64,000 nucleotides of DNA. Origin: Ureibacillus composti. Its GTDB lineage: Bacteria > Bacillota > Bacilli > Bacillales_A > Planococcaceae. The stretch's first letter is position 1, and each line of letters starts with the position of its first letter. The stretch covers positions 823,001-887,000 of the forward strand of contig JAUCEP010000002.1 of the NCBI GenBank assembly GCA_030348875.1, read 5' to 3'. A program made the translations under genes and the position numbers. The notes beneath the pieces were generated by a model. It was not told the origin of the DNA. It did no database searches and saw nothing but the letters and a program-made list of their open reading frames with translations. Below, in pieces: positions 17,886 through 27,508 of the stretch.

Positions 17886-18976
17886 AAAAAGTTTTAGTTA
17901 TTAGCAATATGTATCCATCAAAAGACCATCTTTCCTATGGGATTTTTGTTAAAAATCAGGTAGAACAACTACGCCAAAATGGTGTTCAATCCGTTTTAGC
18001 AGTGAATACGAATCCAGCTACCGGTAAAGCGAATGTATTAAAAAAATACGCGAGCTGGGGAATGCAGGTACTATCTGCGTTTAGAAAAAATAAAAAAGAT
18101 ATCGGATTAACTCATAGTCATTACGTGTTCCCAAGTGGGATGTTTTCTTATTTGTTAAAGAAACGTCATAATGTCCCGTATATTGTGACTGCCCATGGTG
18201 GTGACATCAATAAGATGGCCAAGAAGAGTGCTCGAATCAAAGGCTATACTGAAAAGATTCTTCAAAATGCCGATCACGTTATTGCTGTAGGAGAAGAGTT
18301 GGCCTCCGACATTGTGAGAGATTTTCGAGTTAGTTCAGACAAAATTTCTGTAATGAGTATGGGGATAGACCGAACTGTGTTTCATCAACCAGCCTCTAAA
18401 AATGAAGTAGCCAAAAAGCTTGGCATGGACGAGCAAAAAGTGAACTTTTTATTTGTAGGTAATATTATTCAAGAAAAGGGCGTTGAAGAATTAATCAATG
18501 CTTTCCTTCAACTTGAACAGGCTCAGCCGAACAAAGCAGCTTTATATTGTGTTGGTTCCACAAAAGATGTGAGCTTCTCAACACGAATGAAAGATTTAGC
18601 AGAAGGTTCTACGAATGTACATTTTATTGAACCGATGCCACAAAAACGTTTATCTGAATATTTTCAAGCGGCAAATGTGTTTATCTTGCCATCTTACATA
18701 GAAGGTCTAGGTTTAGTTGCTTTAGAAGCGCTTGCATGTGGTACGCCTGTTATTGCGTCAGATGTTGGTGGCCTTCATTACATGTTACAGGAACAAGCGG
18801 GGATTTTAGTACCACCTAAGAGTACAGAGGCGCTGTATGCCGAAATGGAAAAGGTTGTACAAAATAATGGTCATTTACTAGTTAATAATGAACGTGTGGA
18901 TGAGCTTTTGAAATTACATGATGCAGAAGCAATTATTGCTCGTTTAAAGGGCCTTTATGAACAGATTGCAAAATAA
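17882..18976 (+). CDS. Glycosyltransferase family 4 (GT-B)
   Basis: Cytoplasmic or membrane-associated retaining glycosyltransferase of 364 residues. The N-terminal half has YGIFVKNQVEQL and VTAHGGDI; the C-terminal half has FVGNIIQEKGVEELI and the EX7E donor-binding motif in EGLGLVALEALACGTPVIASD. The start overlaps the csaB stop as ATGA. Together with csaB and the flippase it probably builds the secondary wall polymer repeat unit. Sugar donor and acceptor cannot be deduced. Confidence 0.88.
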   Translation: MKKVLVISNMYPSKDHLSYGIFVKNQVEQLRQNGVQSVLAVNTNPATGKANVLKKYASWGMQVLSAFRKNKKDIGLTHSHYVFPSGMFSYLLKKRHNVPYIVTAHGGDINKMAKKSARIKGYTEKILQNADHVIAVGEELASDIVRDFRVSSDKISVMSMGIDRTVFHQPASKNEVAKKLGMDEQKVNFLFVGNIIQEKGVEELINAFLQLEQAQPNKAALYCVGSTKDVSFSTRMKDLAEGSTNVHFIEPMPQKRLSEYFQAANVFILPSYIEGLGLVALEALACGTPVIASDVGGLHYMLQEQAGILVPPKSTEALYAEMEKVVQNNGHLLVNNERVDELLKLHDAEAIIARLKGLYEQIAK

Positions 18977-19050
18977 CTCCTCCTTTTCGCTATATTCTCT
19001 ATTAAACTTAAACGAACAATAATCTCGCTAACCTAAAGGAATGATCTTCT

Positions 19051-20568
19051 TTGAATAAATTTTTAAAAATCGTAGGAGCCGTGGCGATCGTTAATATTTT
19101 TGCGCGGTTCTTCGGTTTCTTAAGAGAAATTATTATTGGTATTCAATACGGAACAACGTATACTGCCGAAAGTATTATTAATGCCTATACGATCCCAAAC
19201 TTTTTATATTTAGTGATCGGTGGAGCTTTTACGACAGCATTTATTTCAATTTATCATAAAACAAATTCTTCTATATCTGATTATATCCGTCGAACATTTA
19301 CAACGATTCTTATTTCCATTACGGTTATAACCCTTATTTTCATAGTGTTTGATGATTGGATTTTGCATTCATATTTTAGAGATGTAACAGGAGAAGAGTA
19401 TGAGTTATTAAAATCGTTATATATCTGGATGATGCCTTCAACGATTATGCTTGTTTTATCAACTTGGATGAGCGGTGTGTTGAATGTTCAAGGGAAATTC
19501 CATTTATCCAGTTTTTCAGTATTAGTATATAACCTTTCATTTTTAATTATCTCAGTAGGTCTATCGTTCGTAATGGGGCCAATTGGGTATGGTATTGGTG
19601 CGCTAATTGGTGCCATCTTTATGGTAGGATTCTTAATTTATGGCGTTCGAAATGTGAAAAACATGTCATTTAAACCAAGTCTTAAATTTGGGGACGATCA
19701 AAAAGAACTTTGGAAAGTTGCGTTACCGATCATGCTTGGTGGAGCTACTGCCCAAATGTATACGATCTTGCAACGTTTCTTCACGAATGGTTTAGAGGAA
19801 GGTGCAGTTGCAGCAATGAACTATGCTACGAAAGTGTCACAGTTCCCACAAGCAATTTTAATGACAGCTGTGACAACAGTTATTTATCCTCTTTTAAGTA
19901 AGAAGGAAGGGGAAGGTGACCAAGAAGCAGTTAAAGGATTGTATTTGCGTGGTTTAAGAATGCTTTATTTACTCGTTATGCCGATTTCGATTTACGTATA
20001 CTTCGAAGCAGAGTCCCTTATTAGAATTATTTTCGAGTATGGTTTATTTGATGCTTCATCAACAGCTATTACAGCACCAATTTTAGAAATCTTTAGTTTA
20101 ACTATGTTTTTCCTTGCTGCGAATATGTATATTACTCGATTCTATTACGCAAAAGGAAATTCAATGACACCAGTCCTATTTAGTATTTTGACAGTATTTG
20201 GAGTCAATATTGCTGTTACTTATTTATTAATTGATGAACTCGGCGCAAATGCTGTTGCATGGGGGAACGTTGTTAGTGCTGCGGTTAATTTCATTCTTTT
20301 AGTTGCTTATTTACAAGGGAAATATAAGTTGTATTTTGTTAAGAATAATATTTTACAATTTGGTAAATTTGCTGTCCTAACCGTTGGATATTTTATTGTC
20401 ACATGGGTTGTCTCTACTTTTGTAAATATTGAATTTAAATGGATCCATGTCATCGTAACATTCCTACTTACAATCATTGGTTATATAGTATTAGTTTCAA
20501 TATTAAAATTCCAAGAAATTAATGGCCTACTAGGCAAGATAAAAAATAAAATTAGTAAAAAGAAATAA
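19051..20568 (+). CDS. MurJ/MviN-type lipid-linked oligosaccharide flippase
   Basis: Polytopic membrane protein of 505 residues with about 14 hydrophobic segments of the MOP exporter superfamily. The N-terminus FARFFGFLREIIIGIQYG, with the RxxGFxRE pattern, and later NFLYLVIGGAFTTAFI, TYTAESIINAYTIPN and MTAVTTVIYPLLSKK are MurJ-like. Such proteins flip lipid II or other undecaprenyl-linked sugars across the membrane. Its place behind csaB and a GT4 gene suggests the Wzx role for the wall polymer rather than the housekeeping lipid II flippase, but both are possible. Start is TTG 19051 with AAAGGA upstream; the gap to the GT4 gene is 74 nt. Confidence 0.87.
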   Translation: MNKFLKIVGAVAIVNIFARFFGFLREIIIGIQYGTTYTAESIINAYTIPNFLYLVIGGAFTTAFISIYHKTNSSISDYIRRTFTTILISITVITLIFIVFDDWILHSYFRDVTGEEYELLKSLYIWMMPSTIMLVLSTWMSGVLNVQGKFHLSSFSVLVYNLSFLIISVGLSFVMGPIGYGIGALIGAIFMVGFLIYGVRNVKNMSFKPSLKFGDDQKELWKVALPIMLGGATAQMYTILQRFFTNGLEEGAVAAMNYATKVSQFPQAILMTAVTTVIYPLLSKKEGEGDQEAVKGLYLRGLRMLYLLVMPISIYVYFEAESLIRIIFEYGLFDASSTAITAPILEIFSLTMFFLAANMYITRFYYAKGNSMTPVLFSILTVFGVNIAVTYLLIDELGANAVAWGNVVSAAVNFILLVAYLQGKYKLYFVKNNILQFGKFAVLTVGYFIVTWVVSTFVNIEFKWIHVIVTFLLTIIGYIVLVSILKFQEINGLLGKIKNKISKKK

Positions 20569-20594
20569 TAAGATAAAATATTCCAATACAAATG

Positions 20595-20637
20595 AAGGAC
20601 TTAATATGACCGATATTAAGTCCTTTAATGTTTTTTG
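20595..20637 (+). terminator. Rho-independent terminator after the csaB-GT4-flippase unit
   Basis: AAGGACTTAATA / TATTAAGTCCTT with a short loop, then a T-rich tail containing TTTTTT. Confidence 0.87.
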
Positions 20638-20750
20638 TACTACGAATTTGAAAGATTTTGTAAATTTTATTTTATAAGCCTTTAATTAGAAATAATAGTA
20701 AGATATAATAATGATAATGTAATAAGTGGTTTGATTTAGGAGGGAGCTTC

Positions 20751-21338
20751 ATGCCGAGAGGGCGCAAGGTAAATTCTAGCGGTGAAAAAAGTAAGCAGTT
20801 ATTATTAGAAAAGGCAATCGAACAATTTTCAACTTATGGATATCATGAAACAAAGATTAGTGAAATTGTAAAATCTGCTAATGTTACGCAACCAACATAT
20901 TATTTATATTTTGAAAGTAAAGAATCTCTATACAAAGATTTAAATGAGTTATTCCGTACTGGTTTCTTCGAGATCGTAGAAAATGATTTTTCTAATGAAC
21001 AAAGTGGAAATGTAGCGGATAGTATCTTATCACATTTAACAAATCTATTTGAATTCTTCCTAAAGAATGAAGATCTAACGAAAATCGGTTTTTACGATTC
21101 TGAAAGTTCAGAATTCATAAAGAAAGAGTTTGCTTCAAATTTAATGAAGATCTTAGAAAAAGAAAAAAATTCATTTTTATATAATGACATTGATGTTCTA
21201 ATCTTAGCTCATTCAATTCTTGGAGCTATTGAGCGATTAACATTAACTGCATTATTTACAAAAACGCGTACACCAGAACAGTTAGCTTCAGATATCGTAA
21301 ACATCCATTTTGCAAATAGAAAACAATTAGTAGGGTAA
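20751..21338 (+). CDS. TetR/AcrR-family transcriptional regulator
   Basis: DNA-binding repressor of 195 residues. The N-terminal helix-turn-helix (about residues 15-60) is typical: AIEQFSTYGYHETKISEIV followed by VTQPTYYLYFESKESLY. The C-terminal ligand domain is not diagnostic. AGGAGGG precedes the ATG. No transporter or enzyme target is divergently placed: the genes on either side are in other units, so the regulon cannot be guessed. The N-terminus PRGRKVNSSGEKSKQ is basic. Confidence 0.9.
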   Translation: MPRGRKVNSSGEKSKQLLLEKAIEQFSTYGYHETKISEIVKSANVTQPTYYLYFESKESLYKDLNELFRTGFFEIVENDFSNEQSGNVADSILSHLTNLFEFFLKNEDLTKIGFYDSESSEFIKKEFASNLMKILEKEKNSFLYNDIDVLILAHSILGAIERLTLTALFTKTRTPEQLASDIVNIHFANRKQLVG

Positions 21339-21444
21339 AATACATATAGAATCCTATCAATAATTTACTTTTAAAAGGCAAGCCTCTTTTTTTAAGGAGT
21401 TTACCTTATTTGCATAGTGGAAACGTTATTAATGTCTAAAATCA

Positions 21445-21488
21445 AAAAAAGCCGCAAATTAGAATGAATCTCTAATTTACGGCTTTTT
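21445..21488. terminator. Bidirectional terminator between the TetR and S41 protease genes
   Basis: AAAGCCG.CAAATTAGA pairs with TCTAATTTACGGCTTT; the flanking A-run and T-run make it usable from both converging genes. Confidence 0.88.
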
Positions 21489-21489
21489 G

Positions 21490-22863
21490 TTATTCTTCGC
21501 CTTTTACAGTAATATGAAGGTAAATGCCTGTTTTTAAAGTTTTACCTTTTGTATCCTTAATAGAAGGATGTGTTAGTAACATATACTCAGCACCAGGTGT
21601 TAAAGGTTCTTTAGGAGTAATCATTACTTGATTTCCATTTACTTCGTAAGAAAATTCAATCTGATCTCCACCAAGTTCGATTAACTCAATTGAATCTTCA
21701 CTTATTGTTTCGCTAATTTCCTTATTAAATGTGATATTAAATGTTTTTGTTGTTGGCACATTTTTTAAGCTTTTTAACTGTTTATAGTTAGTTAATTTCG
21801 ATTTAATACTGTCATAATGGGCTTGATAGAGTGGTTCTGTTGTAGTTACTATATTAGGCGTTACCCCAACACCCTTCACAAGCGTTCCTTTAGGTCCAAT
21901 AAATTCTCCTATTGTTAACTTTAGATAACTTCCATCAGATAATTCATAGAAGCCTTGCATTGTCCCTTTGCCGTATGTTGTCTCTCCGTATAGGATGGCA
22001 GACTTTTGATCAAGTAAAGCAGCAGCTGTCATTTCTGAAGCACTAGCACTGAAACGGTTAACTAGAACGCATGTATTAGCGGGAAATTGCGTTGTTTGTT
22101 TAATTGCAGGTGTAACATACATTCCCGTAGAAAGTCTTAATCGATAGGCATTAAGTGCGTTAGGGAACATGCCAATTAATTCCTCTGCAGTTGAAACATA
22201 TCCGCCTCCATTATATTGTAGGTCTAAAATAAATGAAGTGGCCCCTTGTTTTTTCAAGTTGTTATAAGCATTGGTAACTAGCTTAGCCCCATCCATCGAA
22301 AAAGAATTCAATGAAATATACCCAACGTTTCCATAAAGTAAGTCAGTTGTTACATTAGGTAATGTAAAGGATTGACGAGTAATCAGTTTCTCAACTGTTG
22401 TTCCTGTTGTTTTTAGTATAGTAAGAACAACTCTTGTGTTCTCTTCACCTAAAATAAGAGATTGTGCCTCTTCTATTGTCATGTCAACTGTAGAACGATT
22501 ACCGACTTTTGTAATAATGTCTCCTGGAATTATATCGGATTTATGTGCGCTCCCATTTTCGATTACATCAACAATAAGAATCCCTTTTTCATGTTTTTCA
22601 AGTACTACACCAATCCCAACAGATTTTAAATCTACTGAATCGGTAAAAGCGGCATATTCCTGGGCTGTAAAATATGCGGAATAAGGGTCTAGCATTTCAA
22701 TAACATCTTCTATAGTTGTTGCATTTTGAAGATCTCCATCGATTTCACCAACATAATCACTTTCTATAATGGCCTTAATATCATCTAAATTCGATGCAAA
22801 CGTATTAAGAGGTAACATTAAGAAAAGTATGAGGCTAAAGAGTATTGGAGCTATTTTTTTCAT
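21490..22863 (-). CDS. Exported S41 peptidase (C-terminal processing protease-like) with PDZ and Ig-like domain
   Basis: Serine protease with a Ser-Lys dyad, acting outside the membrane. Of 457 residues, 1-23 form a signal peptide. A PDZ domain follows (about 80-160, SVGIGVVLEK..GDIITKVG), then the S41 domain with catalytic Ser274 (RFSASASE), Lys299 and Gln303 (YGKGTMQG), spaced as in B. subtilis CtpB. Residues from about 365 resemble the Big_5/SbsA Ig-like domain (TFNITFNKEISETI..ITPKEPLTPGAEYML), unusual for CtpA/CtpB and suggesting a wall-facing role. It stands alone with AGAGGTGG upstream of its ATG. Confidence 0.9.
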   Translation of the reverse strand: MKKIAPILFSLILFLMLPLNTFASNLDDIKAIIESDYVGEIDGDLQNATTIEDVIEMLDPYSAYFTAQEYAAFTDSVDLKSVGIGVVLEKHEKGILIVDVIENGSAHKSDIIPGDIITKVGNRSTVDMTIEEAQSLILGEENTRVVLTILKTTGTTVEKLITRQSFTLPNVTTDLLYGNVGYISLNSFSMDGAKLVTNAYNNLKKQGATSFILDLQYNGGGYVSTAEELIGMFPNALNAYRLRLSTGMYVTPAIKQTTQFPANTCVLVNRFSASASEMTAAALLDQKSAILYGETTYGKGTMQGFYELSDGSYLKLTIGEFIGPKGTLVKGVGVTPNIVTTTEPLYQAHYDSIKSKLTNYKQLKSLKNVPTTKTFNITFNKEISETISEDSIELIELGGDQIEFSYEVNGNQVMITPKEPLTPGAEYMLLTHPSIKDTKGKTLKTGIYLHITVKGEE

Positions 22864-23289
22864 TTACTAAAACCACCTCTTCTTCTGATAGACTCATTAT
22901 ATAACTAGTAAACTAAATTTAATAGATTGTTATAAAACTTTTCAGAATAGGAGAACATAATTAAATAAACGTAATAAAACAATTGATCCTACTAGATAAA
23001 GAAGGGGAAATCTATGCATTTCTTCTATTAATATTATGTATTTGATAGTTTTAATTTAAAGGGGTTCTTTGTGATGAATTGAACTAATTTGGCTCGTCCA
23101 CATTTGCATAATTAATGAAGGAACAAGGTGATTGACTGTCAGTTCTTACGTTGCCGTTTAGGAGATGATATATGCCGCTTTTTTTAATGTTTTGTGAATA
23201 CTTCTCGGGTTAAATTAGCAAACACTATAAAATGTTTTATTACAACAATGTAAAGTATTACAGTTTATAATGTAACATTTGTTTCAAAA
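22864..23289. other. Non-coding stretch between the S41 protease and brnQ genes
   Basis: No gene with a start signal and family resemblance found on either strand. It must contain the promoter of the S41 gene near its left end; the rest shows no clear repeat. Confidence 0.4.
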
Positions 23290-23332
23290 AATATCTCCTT
23301 TGTTACAAACTATGCAACAAAAGGAGATATTA
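23289..23332 (-). terminator. Terminator of brnQ
   Basis: On the minus strand AATATCTCCTTTTGTT pairs with AACAAAGGAGATATT (one bulge), followed by TTTTT. Confidence 0.85.
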
Positions 23333-23347
23333 GTCTTTGACTTAAGT

Positions 23348-24661
23348 TTAAGAGGAAGCTTTTTTCAGGATATGAATAATCCATCCGATGACTAAACCAA
23401 CAAGTGCAGGAACTAACCATCCAACACTTTGATCATGTAACGGGAACGTGCTCACAATATTTTTATACCATTCAATTTCGAAGCCTGCACCTGTGATTCC
23501 ATCATATAAACTTACAAAGGCTGTAGCAATTAATGCTAATGTGTACACAATTGGGTCACGACCGAATGCTTGGTCAAATAATACTAAGAACATTAAGACG
23601 ATTGCAATCGGATAGATGAACAATAATACAGGTAAAGAAATAGAAATTAAGTTGCTTAAACCAAAGTTTGCAAACATTAAACTAAACAATGTAAAAACAA
23701 CTGCTAAAAATTTATAAGGTAGATTTGGGAAAAGTTTATTGAAAAAAGTAGCATTAGCCGAAATTAAACCAACAGCAGTAGTGATACAAGCTAAAATAAT
23801 AACAGCCGATAAAATGATACTTCCTAAACTTCCATATAACATTTTTGCCGATTCGGCGATAATACTACCACCATCATCAAATGAACCAATGGCACTAGTA
23901 CTTGTAGCCCCAATATAAGATAAAGAAACATAAACGAATGCTAGCCCGCATGCAGCAACGAAGCCAGCGAAAATAGTAATAGTTATTTGTTTTGAACGGC
24001 TTACAATTCCTTTTGCCTGTAAAGCTTGGACAATTACGATCCCAAATACAAGGGATGCCAATACGTCCATTGTTAAATAGCCTTCAATAAATCCTTTTGA
24101 GAACGCATTCTCTATATAAGCACCATGTGATTCTCCAACTGGCCCCATTGGCGTAATAAAACTTTTAATTGCTAATAATGCGATCACAATTAAAAGGGCA
24201 GGAGTTAACACCTTTCCAACGCGGTCTACTAACTTTGATGGATTAAGTGCCAAATATAGTGATATACCAAAGAATATTGCAGTTGAGATGAACAATGGTA
24301 ACCAACTAGCTTGGGATGCCTCAGATAAGTATGGTGCAATTCCGATTTCATATGTTACAGCTGCTGTACGAGGGATTGCAAAAAGTGGTCCAATCGATAA
24401 ATAAACAACAGATGTAAAAATAATACTGAAAATTGGATGAATTCGGTTCGCAACAATTTGTAAATCTCCACCATTTTTTGCTACGGCGATAATCCCTAGT
24501 AATGGTAATCCTACACCTGTTATTAGGAAACCAATAATAGCGGGAAGAATTTCATCTCCTGCTTGTTGTCCTAATAACGGAGGGAAGATTATATTACCTG
24601 CTCCAAGGAAAAGTGCAAAAAGCATAAACCCCACAGCAAGATTTTCTTTAATGAATTTCAT
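23348..24661 (-). CDS. brnQ: Branched-chain amino acid carrier BrnQ
   Basis: Sodium-coupled uptake of leucine, isoleucine and valine across the cytoplasmic membrane. The 437 residues form about 12 membrane segments of the LIVCS family. Diagnostic stretches are FMLFALFLGAGNIIFPPLLG at the N-terminus, SIGPLFAIPRTAAVTYEIG near residue 92, and IILACITTAVGLISANATFF. Length matches BrnQ. It is transcribed alone. In B. subtilis brnQ responds to CodY; a CodY-like sequence lies about 200 nt upstream here. Confidence 0.94.
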   Translation of the reverse strand: MKFIKENLAVGFMLFALFLGAGNIIFPPLLGQQAGDEILPAIIGFLITGVGLPLLGIIAVAKNGGDLQIVANRIHPIFSIIFTSVVYLSIGPLFAIPRTAAVTYEIGIAPYLSEASQASWLPLFISTAIFFGISLYLALNPSKLVDRVGKVLTPALLIVIALLAIKSFITPMGPVGESHGAYIENAFSKGFIEGYLTMDVLASLVFGIVIVQALQAKGIVSRSKQITITIFAGFVAACGLAFVYVSLSYIGATSTSAIGSFDDGGSIIAESAKMLYGSLGSIILSAVIILACITTAVGLISANATFFNKLFPNLPYKFLAVVFTLFSLMFANFGLSNLISISLPVLLFIYPIAIVLMFLVLFDQAFGRDPIVYTLALIATAFVSLYDGITGAGFEIEWYKNIVSTFPLHDQSVGWLVPALVGLVIGWIIHILKKASS

Positions 24662-25076
24662 GATGATATAAATCTCCTTTAGTTATTACTTATTTTAAAT
24701 ATTCTTAAAACTTAAAACTGAATTTATTCCTTGAGTAATGGTCTTACTCATCGAATTGTGATTTACCCAGTAAGGATTAAACAGATTCTATCAAGGGGCT
24801 AAATATGATAAAATCTGAACCCAATATTTTACTAGATTGTAGTAGAGTGGGAAAAGAGAAAACTTTCAAAAAATTTTATTTTTGCGTACACACAATGAAG
24901 AATTGTAACATAAAAAAATGTCGAATTAAATACTTTCTTGTTATTCTTTACAATAATTTGTCGTAATATCTATAACTTTTTGAAAAAAATTTACTTTAAT
25001 AGTATTGCTTTATAGTAGAATGTAAAAGTAATATGGAAATAAAGGATATTTTTTACTAGAAAGGATGGTCCGGGCA
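24662..25076. other. Divergent promoter region of brnQ and the LysM endopeptidase gene
   Basis: AT-rich, no open frame. It carries a short inverted repeat GAGTAA-TGGTC-TTACTC (near 24735) and the CodY-like box noted separately. No T-box or riboswitch features were seen. Confidence 0.4.
24861..24875. promoter_or_regulatory. Possible CodY box between brnQ and the LysM-NlpC/P60 gene
   Basis: AACTTTCAAAAAATT differs at two of 15 positions from the CodY consensus AATTTTCWGAAAATT. It sits about 200 nt from both divergent start codons. In so AT-rich a sequence two-mismatch hits occur by chance, so this is tentative. Confidence 0.25.
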
Positions 25077-26060
25077 ATGGTACATAAGAAAAAGTTTATG
25101 GTATTATGTGCTAGTTTACTAGCTAGTTCGATCATAGTAGCTCCAGTAGCAGATGCAGCAACGTACGTAGTAAAAAAAGGTGACACCTTAACAAAAATTG
25201 CTAAATCTAATCAAACAACTGTTGCTCAGTTAAAAACGAATAATAAACTTAAAAATGACAACATTGTTGTCGGACAAAAATTAGTTGTAGCAGCAACAAC
25301 TACAACTTCGAAAACAAATACTACTACAAAACAACCAGCAACAACACCATCGCAAACAACAACAAATAAAACGCCTGCAAAAAATGAAGCGCCTTCAAGC
25401 ACTAGCCATAAAGTAGCTAAAGGTGATACATTGTCTAAAATCTCCAGTTTGTATGCTGTTAAAATAGCAGATATAAAAAAGTGGAATAACTTAGCGAGCG
25501 ATACAATATTTATTGGACAAGTATTGACTATTGAGAATGGTCAAGGATCTAAACAACCGCTTGAAGTAGTTGATGAACCAATTATCGATTTCCCAGCTCC
25601 TCAAATTGTACAAGCCGAAGAAATGATTAAGGATCAGCTTAATAAGGAAAAAGAAATTCAAGTAGGACCAACTACAAAGGGGAAAGCTACTTATAATAAA
25701 GTAATTACTATAGCAGAATCATTGTTAGGTATTCCATATGTATATGGCGGAAATACAACAGCTGGGTTCGACTGCAGTGGCTTCGTTCGTTATGTGTATA
25801 TGAACGCTGGATTAGAAATCACCCGCAAAAGCAGTGAGGACTATTTCCTAAACGATACAACTTCAGTTGAAACACCAGTCCCTGGAGATGTGGTGTTCTT
25901 TAAAAATACGTACAGATCAGGCATCTCTCACATGGGAATCTACATTGGGGATGGACAATTTATCCACGCTGGTAGCGATGGGGTAGAAGTCTCTAAATTA
26001 GAGTATAGCTATTGGAAAGATCGCTTTGTTGCCTATAAACGATTTAACGATGTGAAATAA
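25077..26060 (+). CDS. LysM-NlpC/P60 peptidoglycan endopeptidase (LytE/LytF/CwlS-like)
   Basis: Secreted D,L-endopeptidase-type autolysin of 327 residues. A signal peptide (1-28, ending ADAA) is followed by two LysM wall-binding domains (about 29-71, TYVVKKGDTLTKIAK; about 110-152, HKVAKGDTLSKISS) separated by a Thr-rich linker. The catalytic NlpC/P60 domain has Cys233 (FDCSGFVRY), His285 (ISHMGIYIG) and His297 (QFIHAGS). ATG 25077 is preferred since AAAGGA lies 11 nt upstream; the in-frame ATG 25065 touches that site. B. subtilis LytE-type enzymes act in cell separation and side-wall growth. Confidence 0.92.
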   Translation: MVHKKKFMVLCASLLASSIIVAPVADAATYVVKKGDTLTKIAKSNQTTVAQLKTNNKLKNDNIVVGQKLVVAATTTTSKTNTTTKQPATTPSQTTTNKTPAKNEAPSSTSHKVAKGDTLSKISSLYAVKIADIKKWNNLASDTIFIGQVLTIENGQGSKQPLEVVDEPIIDFPAPQIVQAEEMIKDQLNKEKEIQVGPTTKGKATYNKVITIAESLLGIPYVYGGNTTAGFDCSGFVRYVYMNAGLEITRKSSEDYFLNDTTSVETPVPGDVVFFKNTYRSGISHMGIYIGDGQFIHAGSDGVEVSKLEYSYWKDRFVAYKRFNDVK

Positions 26061-26136
26061 TTAGATGAGAGCTGCATCACTTGTTGGTAGCGGTTTCTTA
26101 TTAAGTGTGGACAAGAAAAAAAGACGATATTAATGG

Positions 26137-26181
26137 TAGGGTGAGAAATCGTAGTGATTTTTTCACCCTATTTTTATTTTT
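26137..26181 (+). terminator. Rho-independent terminator
   Basis: TAGGGTGA.GAAATC / GATTTTTTCACCCTA followed by TTTTTATTTTT. Confidence 0.85.
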
Positions 26182-26559
26182 GTTTTAATGTCTTGGGTAA
26201 TAAAATTCATTGTAATTAACAAATCGTGAAATATCCTCTAGAGCCCTTGTTAAAGAATCTCATATTGGGGCAGTTTCCTTTTTGAGTAAGAGGGGGAATG
26301 TTTTCATTACAAATGTTACGTGGTTTTAGGTCGTTGAAAAATGGGACAACCCATGATCAATTTTGTTTGTAATAAAAATTTGTTGGTGAGTATTGTGGAG
26401 AATAATGGGATATATGGATTTGCCGGTATATTTCAAATTTTTAAGAGATGGGAAATTGTGTCATTCCTTTGTTAATGAACTGTAATGTTGAGGGATTCGA
26501 TATACGTTAAGCTTGGGGTAGTTAATTTTTTCAGAACTTACGAATACTGGAGGGTGTTG
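26182..26559. other. Non-coding stretch before the short NlpC/P60 gene
   Basis: No gene recognised. The frame of the next gene stays open back to 26485, but the GGAGGG at 26549-26554 places its start at 26560. A promoter is expected here, but none is clear. Confidence 0.4.
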
Positions 26560-27060
26560 ATGAAAGATCACAAGCAAGTACGAAATTTTGTTTTAGCCGC
26601 AGCGGCCGGGTGTGGTATATTCTTTTCGCCAGTGGGGAATGTCGAAGCGTCAGAGTCTGAGGTAGACTTTTCATCACGTGAATTAAGACTAACTGCTAAA
26701 GAATACTTAGATTCGCCTTACCGCTATGGGGGAACAACAGCTAGTGGTTTTGACTGTTCAGGATATGTACAACAAGTGTTCGAAGATTTAGAAATCAAAT
26801 TACCCCGTTCTTCAAATGCAATGTTTTCAGTAGGAGAGTCCGTTAAACAAAACGAACTAAAACCAGGTGATTTAGTTTTCTTCAATACATCAGGCAATGG
26901 GATTTCGCATGTTGGAATTTACTATGGAAACGGAATGTTTATTCACTCTCAAGTTGGTGATGGCGTAAGCATTACGAGAATAAATGATCCACATTATTGG
27001 GCATCCCGCTATGTTGGCGCAAAACGTGTTGCGGACGTCCAACTGATGGCTCAAAAATAA
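26560..27060 (+). CDS. Short secreted NlpC/P60 endopeptidase without wall-binding domain
   Basis: Cysteine peptidase of 166 residues acting on peptidoglycan stem peptides. A signal sequence (about 1-30, ending NVEA) leads directly into one NlpC/P60 domain with Cys66 (FDCSGYVQQ), His117 (ISHVGIYYG) and His129 (MFIHSQ). No LysM, SH3 or SLH domain is present, so the mature enzyme may diffuse freely. Start ATG 26560 follows GGAGGG by 5 nt; an ATG at 26485 is in frame but has no ribosome binding site and would place a non-signal segment first. Its core closely resembles the NlpC/P60-SLH protein at 3.6 kb (NTSGNGISHVGIY and HYWASRYVGAKR). Confidence 0.9.
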   Translation: MKDHKQVRNFVLAAAAGCGIFFSPVGNVEASESEVDFSSRELRLTAKEYLDSPYRYGGTTASGFDCSGYVQQVFEDLEIKLPRSSNAMFSVGESVKQNELKPGDLVFFNTSGNGISHVGIYYGNGMFIHSQVGDGVSITRINDPHYWASRYVGAKRVADVQLMAQK

Positions 27061-27170
27061 GGTTTACTGCCCTTATAATTTTTTTATTGATTCCGTATTA
27101 TGTAAGTACAATTAGAATTCAAACATAACTGCGCCAAGGCGTAATTGATTATAAGCTACTTCAAAACTAC

Positions 27171-27213
27171 ATCTTCTGTTGGCATTAAAAGAATGTTAAC
27201 AGAAGATTTTTTT
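27171..27213 (+). terminator. Rho-independent terminator
   Basis: A 16-bp stem (ATCTTCTGTTGGCATT / AATGTTAACAGAAGAT, two G-T wobbles) with a 5-nt loop and seven T residues. Confidence 0.92.
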
Positions 27214-27242
27214 ATTATAGGGGGTGGAGGGGAAATAGTTTT

Positions 27243-27399
27243 GTGCAGTTGGGAGAGGATTTGTGCGTTTAGCTATTGTTTTGTGCGGATAGAGCGAGCT
27301 TGGGTTCACATAGCCGGATTAGTGTTCGGATAAGAGAGAGTTGTGTTCATATAGCCGGATTTAAGTTCGGATAGAGTAAAGTTGCGTTCACATGAGCTC
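27243..27399. repeat. Intergenic array 4: eight units of 20-21 nt, anchors GTTCGGATA / GTTCACATA / GTGCGGATA
   Basis: Units begin at 27243, 27263, 27283, 27304, 27324, 27345, 27365 and 27386, giving lengths 20, 20, 21, 20, 21, 20 and 21. From the third unit two types alternate, GTTCACATAGCCGGAT and GTTCGGATAgAGag. It lies between convergent genes, after the terminator of the left one. Most degenerate of the four arrays. Confidence 0.85.
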
Positions 27400-27466
27400 A
27401 CTTACGCTTAGTTAATCCAGGCTCCCTATCGGAAAGCACAACCATCACATGCAGGAATCAATCCAT

Positions 27467-27498
27467 AAAAAAAGCATGGATGAAAAATCACCCATGCC
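27467..27498 (-). terminator. Terminator of the secA2-slaP unit
   Basis: On the minus strand GGCATGG..CCATGC followed by TTTTTTT, just after the slaP stop. Confidence 0.85.
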
Positions 27499-27508
27499 GT
27501 GTCTTAAT

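Noticed and set aside
22864-23289. Possible small gene between the S41 protease and brnQ
   Set aside because: Short open stretches only, no ribosome binding site with a start codon and no recognisable family.
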